A DNA stretch of 64,000 nt from Aricia agestis. Taxonomy: Eukaryota > Arthropoda > Insecta > Lepidoptera > Lycaenidae. The translations under genes and the position numbers were made by a program. Shown one piece after another: positions 50,301 through 61,612 of this stretch. Within the stretch, counting starts at the first letter, position 1. Each line of letters opens with the position of its first letter. Below the pieces are notes generated by a model. It had not been told where the DNA came from, did no database searches, and saw only the letters and a list, made by a program, of their open reading frames with translations. Where the stretch lies: contig NC_056409.1 in assembly GCF_905147365.1 (NCBI RefSeq), positions 7,197,001 to 7,261,000 on the forward strand, given 5' to 3'.

Positions 50301-53300
50301 CATTTATGTTATCAAATAATGAATGTATTAAAACTAAAATACATAATATTATATTTATTTTACCTATAGTAGAAAATCATTGGAATAAACGACAATGACT
50401 ATAATTATAAAATGTACAATATTTTTTAATCACCGAATAGTAAAGTACTATGGTGTTTACCAATATTCTTATCCCATACAATTTCCCCGAATAATATTGC
50501 AATGAGATATTATAATATTATGTGCATTTTATTGCAGTCGAAACGCAAAATTACCCGAATAATCATGCAATAGACAATAATGATCAGAGCTTGACCTACT
50601 TAAGAACGATAAGTTGCGTTTTGCTTTATTTAAAAAAAACCCTCGGTGGTAATTAAATATTGTTATGATAGCAAGATAGGCAAAAAATTAGCTTTCATTT
50701 GAGATATCAAAAGTCTTTGATGCTTCTTTTTTGACGGAGTTATTAACAAAAATCAGTTTTTCGGCTCTCCTGAACATTTTCATTTTTACGATTGTCCAAT
50801 TATTCGGTGGGGGCGTCGATATAGGTAGTTTATCAAAACAACTTCTATACACGTATGGATGTTATTATCAGTAAGAAGTCAGTGTTCACCAGATATGGAA
50901 GTACTTACAGCACGTAGCATATAACACCAATGGACCACATGTCGGTGCCGTATCCGATCTGGTCGAAGTTGACGACCTCCGGCGCGACGAACTCCGGAGT
51001 GCCGAAGAGGACCTGCAGCTTCTTGTCCGGGTCGTAGAACCGGGCCAGGCCGAAGTCGATGATCTTTATCCGGTTGCCGGTTTTTGTGAGGCATAAGATG
51101 TTTTCTGGCTGTAAATATAAAAGAGTTTTCTAGTTTTTCGATGCATTTTGATTATATGTAAAGTAAAATTATTTTTTGTAGAGAGTAGCGACTTAAATAT
51201 TTATCCGCTCAAATAAATATTTAAGTGGGACTCGCGTATAAGTAGTAACTAGCTATTTGACCGAGCTTCTCGTTTAAAGATATAAGATAAGAAGAAAAGT
51301 TCTAAGTCGTCTTTACGAAACTCTTCGCGAGTATAACTCGCACTTGGCTGGTTTTTGATACCGTCTATTTAAAATTAAATAGCACAACGACAGACACTGA
51401 AATTCTTGTACATATTATAATACCTAATTTATATTTTTATTTTGTTTTTTAGAAACATACGCAAACAATGACCTGTTTCATTTATTATACGTGGGTTGGT
51501 TGTGACGTCGGAAAACAATGGTGGAAATTGTTCGTAAAATTTAGAATGGGGTCTTTATAATGATTTCTGGCGTCTCACCAATTCTACATAAGTGGATCAT
51601 TTGTCTTCTAATCTGAATATCTAAATCTAACTATCATAATAGTATTTTATCATTGTTATTGTTTTAACAAACTAATGTTATAAGTATTATGTAGAGTCTA
51701 CATATTATATTTTATAGCATAAGATCAGCATAATTTTTATTCCAAGCTAGCGTGCTGTATCAGTTGCTTATGCAGCGCTAGTCTATTGCCCTAATCCAAA
51801 AGAATATAATAGAGTGCGTTTGTTAAAACAACAAGTAGAGTTAGTGCCGTAAATAGTTTTTTTCGCTCCCTGTGCGAGCTTCTATAACTGCACCCTTGTC
51901 TTTTAACCGACTTCAAAAAAGGAGGAGGTTATATAATGTTCGGCTGTGGATATTTTTACTACATTGGGAAACTTCTCTGGGGCGCAGCGGGAACTTATTG
52001 GGAGCAAACCGAAAAAATAAGAGTCCTCCCTGGTCCGGCCATTCTTGCACCCCCCAGAGTCTACGCCCTGTGCCTGGGCACCGGTGGCGCCGCCCTATTT
52101 ACGGCACTGAGTAGAGTCTACTCTTCAAAACTTTAAAATCTATTCAAATGCACATCACTAACTCTATCTGTTAATGTTTTCAAACAATAAGAATGATACT
52201 TCCATGGGTCTTTAAATGTGTTTTTCGTTTAAATTAAACATGATTTCCTTATAATTTATTAGGAGATGCTAGCACCTGGCTACCGACACAACAAACACAC
52301 AACGTGCACATTGTAGTCCCTTTGCGAATCAAAACAACAATTTTCCGGTCATAAACAAAGGTATTCAAAGTAAATGTTTAATGGTCATTTTTATAAACAT
52401 ACCATGTACCTACTTATAGATAAACGAAACTCATGCCAAAACAATAAATTCATAGTGTCATATCCTACATGCTGTTTGTATGTAGACTCGTGTAGTATTG
52501 TTTAAGTATTTTAATATTGAGACTGAGTCATGGAAGTATTTTTGTAAGTGGCTTGTGCAATTCATGAGCTTCGATATTCATAACAATCATAACAAACGTA
52601 AAGTGTCTCTACATGTAGAGAGTGCGTTAAAAGTATGGTAAAATGTTTTAAGAAATAAGAATTATTTGCGACGGACTAATCAATCAAAGCGCATGATTAA
52701 TGAAAACTTTTGCCATTAAAACTTCCATGTTTAAAAAAAATAAACATAAAATTTTCGCGCGCTTTTCCGCCATTGTGATTAACGATTTGGAAAAGAATCA
52801 AAAGATCTCGAGGTGAAGATGCCGACATGTTTGTAACATTTTTAATAAATTATATAACCGACTAGTATTATATCATTTGCTTGTATAATTTTACATTGTA
52901 CTTCATGAATTCATATTTAAAAATATTGGTTGCATAATATTCGAATTCTGGAAGATCTTTTGATCTATTTCCTCACATTTCCCGCGCGTTAGTATTTATT
53001 GACTGTGCAACTGTGTAAACCGTCAATTTAATGTAAGGTGCTTATCATGGCTCTCTCACGAATCACGCAAATAGTAAAGGTGCAGCGCGCAGTAAAACAT
53101 TTTTCAAGAAGAAAGCCTATATTCCTCCTTAAAAGGCCGAAAAGAACTTGCGACTTTGATGTTAAAGGCAGTGCCGGTTTTGGCAGTACCAGCGCCCTAG
53201 GGGCGAGATTTCTTAGGCGCACAGGGTGCTGGTAGTGCCAAAAAAGTGGCGCCTACGCGTGCCTTTTTGTTTACGTTTGGCGCCCTCTTTTATCCGGCGT

Positions 53301-53539
53301 CCTGGGCCCCAACGACACTGCAGGTGTCCATGGGTAACAGTTAACGTTTTAGAAGATGTGTCGTTTGGCCCAAGTTTAAAATTAAAAAAAAACTAACCTT
53401 CATATCAAGATGCAGTATGTTCTGTCTGTGCACGAAGTCGATGCCCTCGCAGATCTGTCTCATGAACACGGTGCAGGCGCGCTCCGTCAGCACGAAGTCC
53501 TCGTCTATCACGCGCTCGAACAGCTCTCCACCGGTTATC
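44333..53539 (-). CDS. Myosin light chain kinase-type Ser/Thr kinase, C-lobe and calmodulin-binding tail (5' partial)
   Basis: Exons in order 53539-53398, 51108-50909, 48343-48191, then terminal exon 44534-44333, all phase-compatible. Reading: ITGGELFERVIDEDFVLTE; catalytic loop HLDMKPEN with Asp; IDFGLARFYDPDKK; FGTPEFVAPEVVNFDQIGYG; DMWSIGVICYVLLSGLSPFM; ANVTVAKYDFDDEAFNEIS. The HLD form, GTPEFVAPE and PFMG are typical of MLCK, titin-kinase and fly Sqa/Stretchin-type kinases. The terminal exon completes the domain (LPASSTLTHPWL) and adds KRYVIKKRWAKAVAAVIALK, a basic amphipathic helix whose W, V, V and M fit 1-5-8-14 spacing for Ca2+/calmodulin binding, then EEKKVL and stop. This implies phosphorylation of myosin regulatory light chain under calcium control. 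The N-lobe was not found. Confidence 0.85.
44831..45662. mobile_element. 832-bp inverted-repeat element in kinase intron
   Basis: AGACCGGGAGATGGTGACAC (then AAAATAT) and its inverse at 45635-45662 (ATATTTTGTGTCACCGTCTC then CCGGTCT) form about 27-bp terminal repeats with one mismatch. The 81- to 88-codon open frames inside are not recognised. It lies between the two alternative terminal exons of the kinase. Confidence 0.68.
45663..46387. other. 3' flank of the long kinase terminal exon
   Basis: AT-rich sequence downstream (on the minus strand) of the 46388 stop. It would be 3' UTR of the long form, but no canonical AATAAA was identified with confidence. Confidence 0.35.
46388..47567 (-). CDS. 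Alternative terminal exon of the MLCK-type kinase (long tail)
   Basis: The acceptor at 47569-47568 joins the 48343-48191 exon in phase: KDKE then CRPSAAECLRHRWLAKRPP, a second version of the final kinase-domain helix. It then reads ELDVTKDNLRLFVERWSEHP and DSPYVFD, followed by a Ser/Arg/Glu-rich, mostly disordered tail, a possible helix RHDVFVRKNLAEEIKKLSDH, and a STTTTTTRE run, ending at TGA 46388 (392 aa). RRAS, RRVSS and RKSIS are basophilic-kinase-like sites. No calmodulin-type helix was seen. The exon is strikingly GC-rich in an AT-rich locus, which produces long chance open frames on the other strand. It has its own stop, so it and the 44333-44534 exon are mutually exclusive ends. Confidence 0.8.
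47889..47908. repeat. (AAC)n microsatellite
   Basis: About six and a half uninterrupted ACA units in the kinase intron. Confidence 0.8.
48908..49350 (-). pseudogene. Decayed R1-clade-like reverse transcriptase fragment
   Basis: The minus strand reads KIKPNQYAFMAQKCTEDALY then RLVNHIRKKREKEKG in one frame and, after a frame change, GAFDNAWWPAVKVRLAEVRC then GNLRRVISGYLK. The F-D-N-A motif and the order of blocks match the palm of R1-type non-LTR retrotransposon RTs. Frameshift and missing flanks mean it is dead. Confidence 0.7.
50002..50215. repeat. Interspersed repeat with CCCCCGACCAAAAAGAGGGG start
   Basis: The sequence CCCCGACCAAAAAGAGGGGT, then a TCTG-rich microsatellite and ACGGGTGGACCGATTTTGAT, is a repeat type I recognise from moth genomes. 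Its ends were not fixed. Confidence 0.5.
51249..51287 (-). mobile_element. 39-bp Helitron B relic
   Basis: On the minus strand TCTTATATCTTTAAACGAG is fused directly to half of the hairpin and GGTCAAATAGCTAG. Only the two termini survive, in the kinase intron between exons 53398 and 51108. Confidence 0.6.
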
Positions 53540-54791
53540 CTGGAATGAGACATTCATACTGAGCTTATGGAAAAATACTGGGTGAAATTTTAAAAGAGGA
53601 TTTAGCACATTAGATAACGTACAATCGTGAATCGTCAAAGTTTCTGAAGTCTGAGAAACTTTATATTCAGCTGGACCACGGCGATCTAAGACTTTTAAGG
53701 TTGCATTCAGTCAAAATATCATGTGTTTTCTTTCTTATATATGTACCTACGTACGAAGAGTAAGGGAGGTGTGTCTTCTAGCATGATTTTATTATTTAAA
53801 TAATATATTTAATTCACGTCATTTTTATTAAACTTTGACCTTAAAGTTTAAACCTCGTAAAACTAGAGAAAAATGTACGCGTTCAAATGTAGAGTTTCAA
53901 ACAACAGTTTGGAGAGTCTACATTTTAACGGGTACCTACTCCTTTTATTTAATTAAGTATATATTTTTATCTCAAATACCGACCATTGTTACAATTTTTT
54001 TTTATGAAATAAGGATGCAAATGAGCAAACGGGTCACCTGATGGAAAGCAACAAATTTCTTTCCATCAATTCTGCAAGTTATTTTCAAAAATAGAAGCCT
54101 AGTTATAACAATATTAATTTGTGAGTGTCAGGAAATTCTACAATTGCGCATTTTAATAGACATGTAGTTTTTATTATTCGTAGTAGACATGTATTAGCGA
54201 GTATGATGTATTTGGCAAGTGTGATTGGCTTTGATAGTTTACAACGTTTTTGAATTTGGATATAATCCAAAAAAATGTATTGTTATATGATTGCTGTTTT
54301 ATACTTCCTATATCAAAATAAATGATGTAAAACATACATGAATTAACAGTAGGTATTTAAGTATTTTTAAAACTCTTGGGGTGGGTAACACGACTTTAAA
54401 ATTCAATTGATAACGGTTTTAAAAATAAAATTGTAATTTAACAAACTATAGCGAACGAGAACAAATTATAATATGAGTGGTTCACGAAATCAAAAATCTT
54501 TGACCTAATCTTGAAAATGTGCCAAAACTATCACATTGTGAAAACCCGTAGCTTTGTTAAAAATAAACATCTAGGTTAAGACACAAGGTTGTATATGAGA
54601 TTATTGCCTTGTTTATATTCAAATATACAATGTTGATACTAATCTGATGATCATTGATACTTTATGGCTATATAGGCGTCTGTGGTTAGCATAAATAATT
54701 TTAAAGGTTAATTTAGTAACAATGAGTTATGAGCTATACATTATAATCTGTAAGTAAGTATAGTAGACACAATTGTTAACAATCATTCACT
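53540..54791. other. Upstream intron of the kinase gene, no exon seen
   Basis: AT-rich. A repeat-like patch near 54001-54080 (AAACGGGTCACCTGATGG) is of a type common in moth introns. The kinase glycine loop and VAIK-type lysine were looked for on the minus strand and not found. Confidence 0.45.
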
Positions 54792-55117
54792 AAGGTTGGG
54801 TTGCACCAACTAACTTTAACTATAACTTTAACTTTGACGACATAATTTGACAGATGACAGGTGGTCCCACAAGGCTTGAAATGAACGTGGGCGGGGGCGC
54901 TGCTGGTAAAGGAGAACTGTCAAAAATGGCGTTTTTGTATGATGACAGCGTTAGTTCCTTTTTTTCGCCACGTTCATTCAAAATCTTGTCGCGAGCTCAA
55001 GGTTATGGTTAAATATTGACGTCCATTTATGACTTTAACCAAAGATTTGACATTTTGCATTATAGTTATAGTTAAAGTTACAGTTATAGCTAAAGTAAGT
55101 TGGTGCAACCCACCCTT
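54792..55117. mobile_element. MITE with GGGTTGCACCAACT ends, carrying a nested element
   Basis: AAGGTTGGGTTGCACCAACT and AGTTGGTGCAACCCACCCTT are the ends, with TAACTTTAACT-type runs inside. The 54866-54993 block is a separate insertion also present at 33801-33926. Confidence 0.68.
54866..54993. mobile_element. Nested 126-bp element, second copy
   Basis: Bounded by inverted ATGAACGTGG and CCACGTTCAT with ACAAG and CTTGT outside; the interior GGAGAACTGTCAAAAATG and TGACAGCGTTAGTTCC match 33801-33926 on the opposite strand. Confidence 0.65.
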
Positions 55118-55421
55118 AAATGTTGCTGTATATACTTAATGTTAATATAATATATAATATTTTATCACTAAAATTTAAAAATGTTAGTTCCCTCTGTACT
55201 AACATTTTTAAATTTTAGGTACCTATAGACCAAAATCCCAAAATATCAATATTAAAAATTGAGAGGTGTCAAGGGACACCCGAATGGAACGAATTTATTT
55301 CTTTTGTTCAAAAAACCTGTATACATTAGACTCAAAATGCGCGAACGCGCGATAAGGAACTTCGTTTCAATAAGTCTTCGGACTACCTTTTACATATCAT
55401 AATATTATTATGATTAGCTTA

Positions 55422-55626
55422 TCTTATATCTTTAAACGAGCAATTCTTGTATATAATATATAAATATATATTTGGAATCTCGGAATTGGCTCCAACGATT
55501 TTCATGAAATTTAGTATATAGGGGGTTTTGGGTGCCATAAATCGATATAGCTAGGAATCATTTTTAGAAAATGTCATTTTATTCGTGTTTTATCGAATAC
55601 CGAGCAAAGCTCGGTCAAATAGCTAG
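55422..55626 (+). mobile_element. Helitron-like element, family B, 205 bp
   Basis: A|TCTTATATCTTTAAACGAGC at the left; ACCGAGCAAAGCTCGGT hairpin and CAAATAGCTAG|T at the right. Closely similar to the ends of the 21355 and 22235 copies. Confidence 0.78.
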
Positions 55627-55763
55627 TAACACATAATGATGATACACCTCTGAGATAATCCCGAATTATGAACCTTGACATAAATCATTGTTCGGAGATG
55701 GATCAACGCTGGTCGCTGGAGAATTTATGTTCGGCCCCGCTCCTAATATTATTATACATATTA

Positions 55764-56535
55764 TTCGGAGCGTGCGAAGTGGGTGGAGGGGGTAAAGAAA
55801 TCGATTGCCGCGCTTGCCGCGGCAAAAATATGCAAAAAAAGAGGCTCAGCTAATAGTCAAACAAACTTGTCAATCGGTTTCGAAATTTTTAGAAATTGGT
55901 CTTAATTGTTTTTGTATCGTAGACTGCAAAAATAACAGCAGAAATAGGTAGTCAGTATACAAATTTAATGTTTTTCCTAAATCCACTAGGAAATTAGATC
56001 AGATATAAATGGATAGCTGCTGTATAAATGAAAAAGTATGTGATTTGATATAACCTAAAATTGCATTATCAGTCAAGTCAATTTTATTTGAGTTGCATTT
56101 TATAAAGATATTAATTGAGTACCTAAATCACCATGGTCTCCAAAACCCGACGACAAAACTTGCAGTGATAGTTTTATAGAATATTTAATTTAAATCCAAA
56201 GTATTAGGTGGAAGAAATAGGAACATTGCCATTAGTTCTTAGCTCTTCTACATCCCTTACATGTCCTGCTAACACCAATTTATTTCCTTTTAGCCACCGT
56301 GCTTTTAGCATAGATTAGTTAGTTTTACGCTCTCAAAACCAGATTTTTATGATTATATTCATTTTCCACAAGTAGTTTTGAACTAAATATAACCCAAATA
56401 CCATTAATTATTGTTCTATATATATTTTATTTGCTTTAATATTTACAAAATAAACAAACTCTTGTTGTTTATTTTTTGACACATGCCCCTAAAACTACGT
56501 TTGAAATATGTCACTACTGACGTGCACGTTCCGGA
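55764..56535. mobile_element. Short copy of the 31260-33022 element, 772 bp
   Basis: TTCGGAGCGTGCGAAGTGGG at the left and GTGCACGTTCCGGA at the right. It shares the TTGCCGCGCTTGCCGCGGCA region, the CTTACATGTCCTGCTAACAC block and the right end with the long copy, but lacks about 1 kb of its middle. Confidence 0.65.
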
Positions 56536-59500
56536 TATCTCGTGTCTCAGGAATAAGTATAAAGAGGTAAATAAACCAAATGAAATTTTTCACGTAGAAA
56601 ATTAATAAAGGACAAATAATAATATTTATAACAAGTTAATATTATTACATTTTTATTATTTATTAAAGCGTACAATGCAGTCTTGTCGACTCTACAATTA
56701 TTTTACTTTAACTCTAAGCACAGCAGGACTAGCCTATTACTTTCATTTCGAAATAAACTTGCGTGCAAAAAAATCGACCCACCTCTCTCCTTATGATTCA
56801 AACGGTAGTAACTCAATAAATATAATTAGTATTAAATAAATGTTGGAATCGTTTTAAAGGTAGTACAATAAGGATTTAATTATTGCTATAGTTATTGTAA
56901 TTGTAAATTGTTTACTAATTCTACAGCCTTAAAACAAAAACCGGTCAGTTTGGCATAACATTTCAGTAGGCGATGAATGACATCTTTCTTGTAAAAAACA
57001 CTAACAAATTAATTTCAATAGCTCATAGTGCCACCCATTACCCTAATTTAGGTTTCCATCCGGGTTTTCCTTGACCTTATCAAAGTTATGTTATTACACA
57101 ATTAATTTTATTCTAAACATACCTGTGTACGTCCTTTACATTTGACGTCAATGCAGGGAAAATTCACAACTTATGATAATAACAAGAATGCAGTGACGGA
57201 TTAGCCCTTAATCAAATTAAGCAATTGCCTAGGGCATCACGTCTGAGGGGGCACCAGAAGAGTAAAGGTTCAAAGACCGATTCTAGTTGAGATACGGATA
57301 GGGGGGCTCACAGGCATGGATTGCTTAGGGCATCTGAGTGATTATAAAAGAAGAAATACGTGTATTTTTATTTTTAACAAGGATCAATATATCCAAATTT
57401 GGCAGGAAGGTTAAATTGCATCCTGTATATATATATATATATATCATATATATAGTAATCGTAAAGACATTCCTAAACACAAGCAGCGTCTAGTGCCGTG
57501 TGCAATATTTATTTTGATACACAAAAACCTTATTTAGTCGTACACAATTTAAAATAGATTGCTTTTTTTTTTTAATGGCGCCACTCCCACAGGACACGCG
57601 TCATGTAAACGTCTCTTTGCGTCATGTGGCGACTAATATGTTAAGGTCGCGTACACGCAGAGCTGTGTCATAGTAGCTTTAGCTTCACACTCTACTTGAA
57701 TGCTTAAAACGTAAACAAGTAGGTGGCTACAGACCTTAGACTTTGTGTTAACCAGGCTAATATAGAGGTTAATAAACTAAACTAGTCTCTATCTAAAGCC
57801 TTTTTCAAGAAAATAATAGCGATCGGCATGATTCATATTTCGTCTGCCAATCGCCTTGTAAAAAGGAAGTCGATATCAGGCAAATATACGTTTAAAAAAT
57901 TTATGGATGCTCGGTATGCCAAAGGAAATTAGACACAGCCCTAAACAAGTCGGTCTCGATTGTTACGAAACATATAATTTGCGATATAGCCTGTCAGTGA
58001 GCAGTCGGCTTTAAATATATGACGTCTGCTTTCCATCCTCAGCTGTGTAAATTCATGCGATTAATTCAACGGGCAGATATTAATCGAGAGCTCGCTTGAA
58101 ACAATATTTAAAACATATCGCGTATTACGACAAGACAATTTATTTTTATTTACATAGGGAAAACATTCTTGCGACTGTAGTTTAACTTGAATTTTCACGG
58201 TTTATGATGTTCATATTTATTTATAAAGCTGCATGTGATTGTATTCATTGTGTAAACCGAATGCATTTTCTGGAGCTGATTCAATTCTCTAAATAGTCGT
58301 CCGACTTATCCATTCACGAAACGTATCTCATAAGTGAATGAATACTTCATATGGTGTTCGCACGGCTGAGTTTCGTGATGGGCCATAAGTCGATCAGTCC
58401 TGGCACAAATATCCCGGAGCTGTCCAATTATTGCTGGCATGGCGGCGCGCCAACTATGCGCAGTAATATCTGACCGACCAGTTGACGCCACCGGCCACTC
58501 GCCACTCCACTGCTAGGAGTTAGGAAGCCTTCCCACTAGTGACTCCCAGGGTAACGTCGCGAACCAAACGTTTGATGGTAGAGCTGTTCTAACTTGCAAC
58601 CTAAATTCAAAATTCCAAGAGTGAATGGTGATCAATTAATACACTCTTAATTTTAAGATTTTAAGACACAGGCACACTGTCTTTCTCTTTCGCAGATTTC
58701 TCTGAAAAGTTTAATCAAAAGAGGTTGTCCTCTGGAGGAATCAAAAGAGGTTTGTGAAATGGCGTTAACATGAAAACAGAAGAACGATCTCTTCATCCTT
58801 TTTTAATGAAGATGAGAAAGTCCATTCTCTATTCCACCTGAATATTGTTAAGTAAACTTAAGTTTACGTGAATATTGCCTAGCGAAACGTCCAGTCTCTA
58901 TGTCTTTGGTACATAACGATGTTTTGATCTAGTTTAACAAAGTACTACACTCTGGCACTACTACGCCTCAAAAACAGTTGACGGCACGGAAAAACCACGT
59001 GTGCTCGTATGTTTATCTAACTGTGATGGTTCATACTTTCGACATTTCACACCGATGACTCAGCATGAGAGAACACTTAAGCCCAATTTCTTCGCTCTCG
59101 ATATTTTGTGCCACTAAGCCGTTTTTGAAGTGCACATCGAATAAGTCATACAAGTTTTCCTTGTAAGTTTACCACTAAGATACTTTGTGTGATTACGACT
59201 TAAATATCTTGATTTTTCCCGCTTTTCAGTCATATCTATCCTGTTATACCATATTTCAGTTTAAAGGTTCGAGTTACTAGTTTTCTGTTTGATGGGAAAC
59301 CCTTAGGCTCAGCCACGAAGAAAGAAAATCGTTCGCGAACGTTAACTCTACTTCACACGTGCGCTTAAAATTTCTATCAGAGCATTAACAACAGTTCTTA
59401 GGTTACAGTCTGGTAGCTGTCACTTTAGAATGCAAATGTGATCATTGACCTTCTGAATAAAAGTGAGTATTCTGTATTTACGTACATTAGGGCGTAAGTA

Positions 59501-59724
59501 CCAGCTGTTGTGAGTGTCTGTCTGTCCCTGTCAACGCCCGACCTAATTATCACACCTGTGTTACTCACGCTTTATCTATATTTACGAAACGTATTTGGGA
59601 ATTCCGCAACGGAAGCTCTTCGCCCTTCCGAGTTGGAAAATTAAGAAAGATCAGTGCGAAAAAAATCGAGAAAAAATATGACGATTGGTCATATTAATAA
59701 GATTAATATTTATTTTACACTTAC
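56536..59724. other. Gene-poor stretch in the probable kinase 5' region
   Basis: No supported exon. A (TA)n microsatellite lies at about 57425-57454. A 61-codon minus-strand frame at 58306-58491, in a moderately GC-rich patch (58430-58560), has no recognisable similarity or splice sites and could be promoter or leader sequence. Confidence 0.35.
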
Positions 59725-59805
59725 AGGGTCAGTTTGTATACAATAAGACGGGGTATCCAGTGTGCCGTTCTTACCACTGGTCTTGCCACTTGGAGGGTCG
59801 GACAT
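59725..59805 (-). CDS. Candidate first coding exon (possibly of the kinase gene)
   Basis: The minus strand reads MSDPPSGKTSGKNGTLDTPS then YCIQTDP, followed by a strong donor GTAAGTG, leaving phase 0. An in-frame TAG lies 12 nt before the ATG, so the ATG would be a genuine start. The upstream 150 nt could be 5' leader. It points in the same direction as the kinase, but no exon encoding a kinase N-lobe was found between here and 53539, and the last visible kinase acceptor needs a two-nucleotide overhang, so at least one exon is missing from any simple join. It could belong to another transcript. Confidence 0.38.
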
Positions 59806-60695
59806 CGCCTTTAGCTACCATACCGGAGTGTACACTATCATAACAGTCGGCTCTTAGAACCAAATCACAATAAAAGCTTTTCAACTCATTCGCACGAAAA
59901 TACATAATATAGAGATCGCAAGAAGAGAGAACGCAAGAAAATACAAGAAGGGACTTAAACTGGACAAAGTTAGCAATTACATGAATAATGTTGCTGCCTT
60001 TGTGGAAGACGCTATTTGATAGACAATGAGAGCTATGTGGGATGAGCTATAGTGTGGTATAAGCATTTTTATTAAAAACAATACAAAGTAACATTGTTAA
60101 ATTATAATATTAAATGCTGGCGGTAAGTTATACAGTAGCAGGCGCCAGTAGAATTCAGGTGCTGGATCAGCAGTGCAACAACGTAAATCAAAACTTATAT
60201 GCAGTTGGTAAAGACTAAAGAGTTAATAAAATCGCACTTATAAGGGACAGGCTCGCTTGTTTACAAGTCATATCATACAAAAAAATCTGTTCAAGTTTAA
60301 ATGAATGCCAACTGCCTTTCCGCGTCCATTAATTATGTGAAGTGTGACATTTTGCATAGATTCGATCGATTCGAATGCGGATATTGGAATTCGAATCGAA
60401 CGCGGATATTGAGGTGTAAATTTTCGGACGGCAAACGTTATTGTATCGGAATTATCGGATATAATATTATGCTAAATTGCGCCTGTTAAGGTATTCGTTT
60501 TGATGACACATGCAGCGGTTTAGGTAACGCAGCCTCGGTATTTCCAAGAGTTTTGTTTACAAATACAAAACGAGGTGAAAGTCTGAGTCAAACTTATTAG
60601 AAGATTCGATCAGAGCAAACGCGCGCCGCGAACATTTTACGAATTTTCTTTTCTTTGAATATTTATTGAATAATAATTTTATCATTATTCTAAAA
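59806..60695. other. Unassigned stretch
   Basis: Possible promoter and leader of the 59725-59805 exon at its left edge. A 62-codon plus-strand frame at 60301-60489 contains a local ATTCGAATCG-type repetition and looks like chance. Nothing else seen. Confidence 0.3.
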
Positions 60696-61346
60696 CTAGC
60701 TGTTGCCCGCGACTTCGTCCGCGTGGACTTCAGTTTATAGCGCGCGATGTCAACAAAATTGGTGTCAAAAGCTTTTATAAAAAAACCCTGGTACCCCTTA
60801 AATCAATACAGCTGTGCAGTGTGCACACAATAAGTATTTCATTTTTTTATATTAAACTTTATATTTTATGCCAAATTTTAAAGCTTATTTAGCCCTCCAA
60901 TTACACAACTTTACCCATAAACTATTTATCATTGATAGGTTTAAGGTTACGTCACTGCTCAGATAAAGTACTGAGTTATTTAATACCGTAACCGTACCGT
61001 ACCGTAATAGATAACAATCGAAAAAAATCGAAACTTAAATGTAAGATGATACCACGTCTTATAGAAAGACTTTTGAGCAAGCGTCAGCGCGATGTAGAAG
61101 ACGCACGGCGCCATCTATTATGAATTGTTGGAACTAACTTAATTTGAACAAATTTACGCATTTTCACCCCCTTACAACCCTTTTTTCCAGTAAAAAAGTA
61201 GCATATGTCCTTTCTCAGGCTTTAGACTATCTGTATACAAAATTTCATTACAATCGGTTCGGTAGTTTTGGCGTTTGGCGTGAAAGCGAGACTGACAGAC
61301 AGACAGACAGACGGAGATACTTTCGCATTTATAATATTAGTATAGA
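60696..61346 (-). mobile_element. Helitron-like element, family A, 651 bp
   Basis: Read on the minus strand it starts A|TCTATACTAATATTATAAA and ends GCGGACGAAGTCGCGGGCAA, CAGCTAG|T. It includes a GACA microsatellite and a single unit of the block duplicated at 3090-3163. Confidence 0.72.
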
Positions 61347-61349
61347 TTA

Positions 61350-61581
61350 TGTGCACACTGCACAGCTGTTTTTGGGTATTTTGATTAATTAAGGGCCGCG
61401 CTACACCGGAATGGCAGCGGCGAGGCGAGCACTTTCAGCGCTGCCATTCCGGTGTAGCGCGGCCCTAAGAGGGGTACCACTTACCAGGGTTTTAAAAAGT
61501 TTTTAAATTTGACACAAATTTTGTTGACACCGCGCGCTATAAACTAAAGTCCACGCGGACGAAGTCGCAGGCAACAGCTGG
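61350..61581 (+). mobile_element. 3' half of another Helitron A copy
   Basis: The sequence from TGTGCACACTGCACAGCTGT to GCGGACGAAGTCGCAGGCAA matches the 3' half of family A in plus orientation, with the terminal CTAG changed to CTGG. It abuts the reversed copy and is interrupted by a 73-bp hairpin. Confidence 0.6.
61393..61465. mobile_element. 73-bp perfect-arm hairpin element
   Basis: GGGCCGCGCTACACCGGAAT (then GGCAGCG) is exactly inverted at the right (CGCTGCC, ATTCCGGTGTAGCGCGGCCC). TAA occurs at both sides and may be the target duplication. Confidence 0.75.
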
Positions 61582-61612
61582 TTATGAATAAAAACAATAT
61601 ATTATAATAAAG

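Larger units (their letters stand above)
48601..50818. mobile_element. 2.2-kb inverted-repeat element in kinase intron
   Basis: CGACGCCCCCACCGAATAAT at the left end is matched inverted at the right end (ATTATTCGGTGGGGGCGTCG), with ATAT just outside both. The motif CGAATAAT recurs subterminally near 48841 (inverted), 50487 and 50553. Later insertions, including a reverse-transcriptase remnant and a known type of moth repeat, lie inside. No transposase recognised. Confidence 0.62.
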
